10,851 bases of DNA from JAFLUQ01 sp964551215 (GTDB lineage: Bacteria > Bacillota > Clostridia > UMGS1883), in NCBI GenBank assembly GCA_964551215.1, contig CAZKBV010000055.1, forward strand, positions 1 to 10,851, given 5' to 3'. Shown piece by piece: positions 6,952-10,851 of the stretch. The notes under the pieces are model-generated. The model searched no databases and was not told where the DNA came from. It saw only the letters and a program-made list of their open reading frames with translations. Positions within the stretch are counted from its first letter, which is position 1, and each line of letters begins with the position of its first letter. Both the position numbers and the translations under genes were made by a program.

Positions 6952-7134
6952 ATGATAGAGCTGATAATCGCTTTAATTGCGGCGGCGGCCCTCATAATAT
7001 GCTTTTCGGCGGTGATATGCGGGGCGGACAGGTGCGGCGGATGCGCCGGAGCCTTCACAAAGGAGGAGCTTTTGGAGGCCGTGGAAAGGCTGCCCGCCGA
7101 CGCTCGGGTATACATAACCTTTGAAAAAAGATAG
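6952..7134 (+). CDS. Small single-span membrane protein, 60 aa, unknown function
   Basis: The peptide has one strong N-terminal transmembrane helix (residues 2-23, IELIIALIAAAALIICFSAV and onward). A short Cys-rich patch follows (CGADRCGGC, 23-31). A soluble tail of about 30 residues resembles a small alpha-beta element (FTKEELLEAVERLPADARVYITFEKR). The N-terminus is probably outside and the tail inside. I do not recognise a family. The ATG at 6952 has GGGGTGA in front, partly held in the stem-loop. It lies 43 nt after metK and just upstream of recD2 in the same operon. A codon pattern like its neighbours and the clean membrane-plus-tail design favour a real gene, but no homology can be asserted. 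Confidence 0.6.
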   Translation: MIELIIALIAAAALIICFSAVICGADRCGGCAGAFTKEELLEAVERLPADARVYITFEKR

Positions 7135-7190
7135 GACTGATTTTTACGGAGCGCATAACCCTTGAAGGCGAGGTTTACGAAATTGTATAT

Positions 7191-9371
7191 GTGAACGAGG
7201 ACAACGGCTACACCGTCTGCGAGGTTGACGTAAACGGTGTTTTGACCGTTGCCGTGGGAACCATGCCCTACATAAGCCCCGGGGAATCCGTGCGGCTGAC
7301 GGGGTTTTGGGTGAACCACGCGGAATATGGCCGACAGCTTAAGGTTGAAACACTGGAGCGCACTCTCCCTCAAAGCTCCGAGGCCGTGTACACATACTTA
7401 GCTTCGGGAGTCGTCAACGGAATCGGCGCTTCAACCGCGAGAAAAATCGTGGAGCGTTTCGGGGCCGACGCCCTTGACGTTCTGCGTTCGGAGCCGGAAA
7501 GGCTCACCGAAATAAAGGGCATCTCCTCCGGAAAGGCTATGGACATGAGCGAAAGCTTTATCCTCCGTCAGGACGCCGCCGAAACGGTGATGTTCTTTCA
7601 GCGCTTCGGGCTAACAGCCAATCTGGCGATGAAAATTTACAAAAAGTACGGCCCAATGGCTTCGGAGCTTGCTCGGGAAAACCCCTACGCCCTGTGCGAA
7701 TCGGTTAAGGGAGTGGGGTTTAAGGTTTGCGACCGTCTGGCTAAGAGCATGGGCCTCCCCTTCGACAGCCGCTTTCGAGTAAAAAGCGGGCTTAAATACG
7801 CCCTTTCCGAGGCGGTCATGAACGGCCACACCTGCTATAAGGAAAACGCTCTCATAGATTATACCGCGAAGCTGCTGGGCGTCCCGCAAGGGGTCGTCCG
7901 CGACTGCTACAGCGAAGCCCTGCTTTCCGGCGGAATCATAACCGAAAACGATATGTGCTTCCTGCCGGCGTATTACAACGCGGAGCTTTCCGCCGCGGTG
8001 CGGCTCACGGCCTTATCCAAGGCGGAGCGGGAATCGGCGGACGAAAGGGTTCTCGGCCTTGTGGCTTCCTTTGAAAAAAACAGCTCCGTCACCCTTACCG
8101 AGGAACAGAAAAACGCCGTAATAACCGCCGCCGAGGGCAAGATTTTGGTAATCACCGGCGGCCCCGGAACAGGCAAAACCACCATAATGCGGGGAGTTTT
8201 AAACGTTCTCACGGGCAAGGGCCTCGAGGTCGCCCTCTGCGCTCCCACGGGCAAGGCCGCGAAGCGGCTGGAGGAAGCCTGCGGCTGCGAAGCGAAAACC
8301 GTGCACCGTCTTTTGGAGGTGAACGGCATCGACGGTGAGGATCAAAAATTTGCCAAAAACGAAAGCAATCCCCTCTCCGCCGACTATATTATCGTGGACG
8401 AAATGAGCATGGTGGATCTTATGCTTCTGGACGCTTTGCTAAAGGCAATGAAACCGGGCGCGGGCATAATTATGGCCGGAGACGCGGACCAGCTCCCCTC
8501 CGTGGGGGCCGGAAACGTGCTGAGGGATATTATCGCCGCCGAGGTTCTTCCCGTCGTAAGGTTAAGCACGGTTTTCCGCCAAGCGGAGGAAAGCCTTATC
8601 GTTGTAAACGCCCACAGGATAAACAACGGGGAAATGCCCGTGCTGACAAGCTCCGACTCGGACTTTTTCTTTCTTAACCGCCCCGACCACCAAAGCGCCG
8701 CCAAGGCTATCCTTGACCTTGTTTCGGTTCGTCTCCCGAAGGCATACGGCTACGACAGGCTTACGGACATTCAGGTTCTCTCCCCTTCCAAAAAGGGCGT
8801 CGCCGGAGTGGCCAGCCTTAACGCCATGCTTCAGGAAAGGCTGAATCCGCCCTCGAAATCCAAAGGGGAACAAAGAAGGGGCGAAACGGTTTTCCGTGTG
8901 GGCGACAAGGTTATTCAGGTCAAAAACAGCTACGACACTCCTTGGGTAAGCTGCAGGGACGACACTCAGGGCTTCGGCATTTTTAACGGCGATATCGGCG
9001 TAATTAAGGACATTGATTCCCAAAGCCGCGTTATGAGGGTGGAATTTGACGACGGCAAAATCGTTGAGTACGACTTTCCGTCCTTAGACAATCTTGAACT
9101 GGCCTACGCGCTTACCGTCCATAAAAGTCAAGGGTGCGAATTTAGGGCCGTGGTTATTCCCGTAGTGGGCTTTATGCCTATGCTTATGACAAGGAACCTG
9201 CTTTATACGGCCATAACCCGCGCTCGGGAAACAGTGGTGCTGGTAGGCTTTCCGGAGGCCGTGGCGAAAATGGTGCGAAACGATCACAGGGCCCTTCGGT
9301 ATACGGGTCTGAAGGAAAAACTTAGGCTTTACGGCGAAAAAAAGGAAAAGGGTGCGGATGATGAACAATAA
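7191..9371 (+). CDS. recD2: RecD2 helicase (SF1B, RecBC-independent RecD)
   Basis: RecD2 is a 5'-3' DNA helicase used in repair and replication fork maintenance in bacteria without RecBCD. From the GTG at 7191 there are 726 residues. There is an N-terminal OB-like domain with paired helix-hairpin-helix segments (about 64-110), then Walker A GGPGTGKTT (323-331), DEMS (403-406, motif II), an SH3-like insert around FRVGDKVIQVKN, and the C-terminal VHKSQG (643-648). The true start is doubtful. Conserved-looking RecD2 sequence (ITLEGEVYEIVYVNEDNGYTV) begins in frame at 7155, upstream of 7191. No ATG, GTG or TTG exists in frame between the upstream stop (7122-7124) and 7191, and no ribosome binding site suits 7191. 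A CTG (7137) or ATT (7140) start behind AGGA (7133-7136) is possible. I list the first canonical codon as the minimum extent. Confidence 0.93.
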   Translation: MNEDNGYTVCEVDVNGVLTVAVGTMPYISPGESVRLTGFWVNHAEYGRQLKVETLERTLPQSSEAVYTYLASGVVNGIGASTARKIVERFGADALDVLRSEPERLTEIKGISSGKAMDMSESFILRQDAAETVMFFQRFGLTANLAMKIYKKYGPMASELARENPYALCESVKGVGFKVCDRLAKSMGLPFDSRFRVKSGLKYALSEAVMNGHTCYKENALIDYTAKLLGVPQGVVRDCYSEALLSGGIITENDMCFLPAYYNAELSAAVRLTALSKAERESADERVLGLVASFEKNSSVTLTEEQKNAVITAAEGKILVITGGPGTGKTTIMRGVLNVLTGKGLEVALCAPTGKAAKRLEEACGCEAKTVHRLLEVNGIDGEDQKFAKNESNPLSADYIIVDEMSMVDLMLLDALLKAMKPGAGIIMAGDADQLPSVGAGNVLRDIIAAEVLPVVRLSTVFRQAEESLIVVNAHRINNGEMPVLTSSDSDFFFLNRPDHQSAAKAILDLVSVRLPKAYGYDRLTDIQVLSPSKKGVAGVASLNAMLQERLNPPSKSKGEQRRGETVFRVGDKVIQVKNSYDTPWVSCRDDTQGFGIFNGDIGVIKDIDSQSRVMRVEFDDGKIVEYDFPSLDNLELAYALTVHKSQGCEFRAVVIPVVGFMPMLMTRNLLYTAITRARETVVLVGFPEAVAKMVRNDHRALRYTGLKEKLRLYGEKKEKGADDEQ

Positions 9372-10149
9372 AGAGCGTCTTAAGGAATTTGCCGCTTCAA
9401 TAGGCGTCAGCGAAACCGGAGCCGCCCCCTTAGGCTCCCGAAGCGCCTTTGTGTGCCTTTTTCCGTACTTCGGCGGCTACGAAAAGGGCAATCTTTCCGT
9501 TTACGCCTATTCCACCGACTACCACGCCGTCACAAAGGCGAAGCTGGGGGAAATTTGCCGCTTTTTAAAAACGGAGCTTTCCGCCGAAGAAGCGGAGGGC
9601 TTCTCGGATATAGGCCCAAGCGTCGATAAGGATTTGGCCTTCCGCGCCGGACTGGGCTTTTACGGGAAAAACACCCTTATGATAAATCCTCGGCTGGGAA
9701 GCTATTTTTTTATCGGCTATGTTCTGACCGACGTTTTTCTTGAGCCGGATAAGCCCCTGAGCATGGACTGCGGTCTTTGCGGGAGGTGCGTTTGCGCCTG
9801 CCCCGGCAACGCTCTCGAAAACGGCTTCGACATAAGCCGCTGCGCTTCGGCCATAAACCAGAAAAAGGGCGTTCTTTCCGAGGAAGAAACGGAAATACTT
9901 AAAAGGGCGGGCTACGCCTTCGGGTGCGACATATGCCAGAAGGTCTGCCCTCACAATCAGGATCCTCCCCCGCCAATGGAGGAATTTACAAAAAACCGTA
10001 TTTTTAACCTTACCGAGGATATGCTTGAAGGTCTTTCCAACAGGGAATTTAAGGAAAAATACGGCGGCTACGCCTTCGCTTGGAGAGGGAAAAACGTCCT
10101 GCTAAGAAATATTCGGCTGTTAGAGCAGGAAAAACGCGGCCTCTGTTAA
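9361..10149 (+). CDS. queG: Epoxyqueuosine reductase QueG (short form)
   Basis: QueG is the cobalamin and iron-sulfur enzyme that reduces epoxyqueuosine in tRNA to queuosine. The protein has two 4Fe-4S motifs: C137xxC140xxC143xxxC147P and C189xxC192xxxC196P. It also has the family stretch AGLGFYGKNTLMINPRLGSYFF, which I split as AGLGFYGKNT and LMINPRLGSYFF, and Cys161 in a SRCASAIN segment. At 262 residues it is well below the roughly 300-380 of most QueG proteins. It lacks a C-terminal HEAT-like domain and has a compact N-terminus. I chose the ATG at 9361 because AAAGGG (9347-9352) is 8 nt upstream; 9358 and a GTG at 9352 are also in frame. It overlaps the recD2 end by 11 nt, so translation is coupled. 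No other queuosine gene is in view, which would fit salvage of queuine rather than full synthesis. Confidence 0.9.
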   Translation: MNNKERLKEFAASIGVSETGAAPLGSRSAFVCLFPYFGGYEKGNLSVYAYSTDYHAVTKAKLGEICRFLKTELSAEEAEGFSDIGPSVDKDLAFRAGLGFYGKNTLMINPRLGSYFFIGYVLTDVFLEPDKPLSMDCGLCGRCVCACPGNALENGFDISRCASAINQKKGVLSEEETEILKRAGYAFGCDICQKVCPHNQDPPPPMEEFTKNRIFNLTEDMLEGLSNREFKEKYGGYAFAWRGKNVLLRNIRLLEQEKRGLC

Positions 10150-10210
10150 GGCTCATTATCCTTTTCTTTTTCATAATAATAATAATTTTCTTTTTCATTT
10201 TCATTAAGGT
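10146..10210 (-). other. Frameshifted low-complexity tail beyond the DUF6291-like gene
   Basis: Read on the minus strand, this A-rich segment encodes, in a frame shifted by one relative to the preceding gene, LNLNENEKENYYYYEKEK followed by DNEP and a stop at 10146-10148. Such Asn/Glu-rich tails are common after the KKGGRPK motif in DUF6291-like proteins. It therefore looks like the original C-terminus, now cut off by the TAA at 10211-10213. The final stop overlaps the queG stop region on the other strand. No terminator hairpin is seen between the two convergent genes. The reading frame is observed; the loss by indel is inferred. Confidence 0.45.
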
Positions 10211-10483
10211 TTAGCCTGTTTGGTTTTGCTCTTGGTTTTGCTCTCGGTTTTTCGGGCGGCCTCCCTTTTTTCCGTTTTCGACGCAGTTTTTATACCTCTG
10301 GGCCGCCTTGTCTATAAGCGGGACGGCAAGCTCCGCGATAAGCGCCGCTCCCCCCGTAAGCTCGGGCTTTTCCCCGTATATTCCGTAGCGGACGATAGCC
10401 CTGTAGGCCTTAAGCTGCTCCCGTTTTCCGAGATGCTCGATAGCGTCGCAGTAGGACTTGTAAAACACAAAAGATTCTCTCAT
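10211..10483 (-). CDS. DUF6291-like small protein, likely mobile-element associated
   Basis: The 90-residue protein begins MRESFVFYKSYCDAIEHL, has a middle segment EKPELTGGAALIAELAVPLIDKAAQRYKN, which reads as ...ELTGGAALIAEL and VPLIDKAAQRYKN, and ends with the basic KKGGRPK and a Gln/Asn-rich tail. This order is what I remember for DUF6291 proteins, small helical proteins of unknown function often found in phage, plasmid or integrative-element replication modules of Firmicutes. No enzymatic motif is visible. An AGGAGG site (10495-10500) lies 11 nt before the ATG, and a promoter lies at 10547-10575. It may be truncated by a one-base indel in the tail. It is convergent with queG and sits beside the 12-bp repeat array. 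The family assignment is by recollection. Confidence 0.7.
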   Translation of the reverse strand: MRESFVFYKSYCDAIEHLGKREQLKAYRAIVRYGIYGEKPELTGGAALIAELAVPLIDKAAQRYKNCVENGKKGGRPKNREQNQEQNQTG

Positions 10484-10546
10484 TTTTTTATTTTCCTCCT
10501 TAAAAATTAAAAGTTTTGTTCGCGTTTTGTTCCCGTTTCATTTGCT

Positions 10547-10575
10547 ATTGTAGCACCCGAAAAAGTAAATTGCAA
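10547..10575 (-). promoter_or_regulatory. Promoter of the DUF6291-like gene
   Basis: On the minus strand, -35 TTGCAA (10575-10570) and -10 TACAAT (10552-10547) are exactly 17 nt apart. Transcription would start near 10540, leaving a leader of about 55 nt. It faces away from the 12-bp repeat array, whose nearest unit is 43 bp upstream of the -35. Confidence 0.75.
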
Positions 10576-10617
10576 GATATTTTTTTGTTTGCGCGTTTTT
10601 CCCCGCCTGTTAAAGGC

Positions 10618-10771
10618 TTTTCCGCATACTTTTCCACAGGGTTTTCCACATATTTTTCCACATATTTTTCCACAGGCCTCTCCGTAAGGCTTTCCACAGC
10701 CTTTTCCACAATATTTTCCACATATTTTTCCACAAACTTTTCCGCGGAGTTTTCCCTAACGGTTTTCCACA
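10618..10771 (+). repeat. 12-bp tandem array of DnaA-box-like TTTTCCACA units
   Basis: Thirteen units are visible. Each is a 9-mer followed by a 3-nt spacer. Eight are exact TTTTCCACA (starting at 10630, 10642, 10654, 10666, 10702, 10714, 10726, 10763). The others are TTTTCCGCA (10618), CTCTCCGTA (10678), CTTTCCACA (10690), TTTTCCGCG (10738) and TTTTCCCTA (10750). The period is exactly 12 bp from 10618 to 10750, then 13. TTTTCCACA fits the relaxed DnaA-box consensus TTWTNCACA and differs by one base from TTATCCACA. All units point the same way. AT-rich runs lie on both sides, and divergent promoters flank the array. It could be a replication origin or iteron set, a DnaA-titrating or DnaA-regulated site, or an expanded minisatellite. 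The repeats are seen; DnaA binding is inferred. Confidence 0.85.
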
Positions 10772-10821
10772 GGCGATTCGCGGCTCCTCGGAGAAAATAT
10801 TTAAAAAAATCCAAAAAGCTC

Positions 10822-10850
10822 TTGCAAAAAAGGCGGAGCTAATGTATAAT
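10822..10850 (+). promoter_or_regulatory. Promoter for a gene beyond the right edge
   Basis: -35 TTGCAA (10822-10827) and a perfect -10 TATAAT (10845-10850) are 17 nt apart. The promoter reads rightward out of the window. It lies 51 nt after the last unit of the 12-bp array, so factors bound there could control it. The target gene is not visible. Confidence 0.75.
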
Positions 10851-10851
10851 T

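Larger units (their letters stand above)
10484..10851. other. 368-nt non-coding stretch with repeat array and divergent promoters
   Basis: From left to right this stretch holds the DUF6291-gene ribosome binding site (10495-10500), its promoter (10547-10575), an AT-rich run (10566-10590), the 12-bp repeat array (10618-10771), a second AT-rich run (10791-10812) and a plus-strand promoter at the window end. Open frames cross the array on both strands only because its period is a multiple of three. The minus-strand one (10545-10814) would need a TTG start with no ribosome binding site. I see no credible gene here. Confidence 0.7.

Noticed and set aside
7123..7134. Canonical -1 programmed frameshift heptamer at the end of the small membrane gene
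   Set aside because: In the zero frame the codons are GAA AAA AGA, which do not form an X XXY YYZ heptamer, and no downstream stem or pseudoknot is evident. Slippage is kept only as a weak option.
6228..7373. Long antisense frame (381 codons) opposite metK and recD2
   Set aside because: It lies fully opposite clearly conserved genes and has no family resemblance or ribosome binding site. It follows from the codon bias of the real strand, as do the antisense frames at 1012-1557, 5054-5908 and 4236-5096.
10618..10771. CRISPR array
   Set aside because: Units are 12 bp with 3-nt spacers; CRISPR repeats and spacers are each above 20 bp. No cas genes.
10545..10814. Minus-strand frame encoding a VEKYVEKYVEN-type repeat protein
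   Set aside because: It needs a TTG start with no ribosome binding site and runs through the DUF6291 promoter. Openness is explained by a 12-bp repeat period. Retained only as an alternative reading of the array.
10516..10842. Plus-strand frame with FSTYFST repeats across the same array
   Set aside because: No ribosome binding site, very skewed composition, and open only because of the repeat period.

Overview
The window reads as chromosome of a low-to-mid GC Gram-positive bacterium of the Clostridia type. The reasons are strong AGGAGG-like ribosome binding sites, near-consensus sigma-A promoters with 17-18 nt spacers, an S-layer-homology (SLH) wall protein, a clostridial-style PurF paralogue, RecD2 in place of RecBCD, and a YmfI-like reductase. 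No transposase, integrase, tRNA, rRNA or CRISPR array is visible. The core genes look like ordinary housekeeping sequence. The right edge (about 10.15-10.85 kb) has an accessory character.

Layout: (1) 1-1573: an extended -10 promoter, a 15-nt tandem duplication in the leader, a PurF-like gene and a terminator hairpin. The PurF paralogue keeps the PRPP loop and the four Fe-S cysteine positions but has lost the glutaminase nucleophile. (2) 1591-5024, minus strand: a tight operon from one promoter, radA, then a secreted SLH plus M15 peptidase, then an SDR reductase that resembles the EF-P 5-aminopentanone reductase YmfI. (3) 5025-5121: a divergent promoter region with an inverted repeat and two direct repeats between the two -35 boxes. 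(4) 5171-10149, plus strand: an apparent five-gene operon, a COG2426 membrane protein, metK, a 60-residue membrane peptide, recD2 and queG. metK has no SAM riboswitch here. A stem-loop covers the ribosome binding region of the small membrane peptide. The start of recD2 cannot be explained by a normal start codon. (5) 10146-10483, minus strand: a DUF6291-like gene with an apparently frameshifted Asn/Glu/Tyr-rich tail. (6) 10484-10851: a 368-nt stretch with no credible gene. It holds two divergent promoters flanking a 12-bp tandem array of TTTTCCACA units, which fit the relaxed DnaA-box consensus TTWTNCACA.

Functionally the window mixes DNA repair (RadA, RecD2), SAM synthesis (MetK), translation-related modification (QueG for queuosine, the YmfI-like reductase for EF-P), cell-wall remodelling (SLH-M15) and a nucleotide-metabolism paralogue of unknown reaction. 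The item most worth following is the DnaA-box-like array between divergent promoters next to a DUF6291 gene. It could be a replication or DnaA-titration locus, with the partner gene lying just beyond the right edge.
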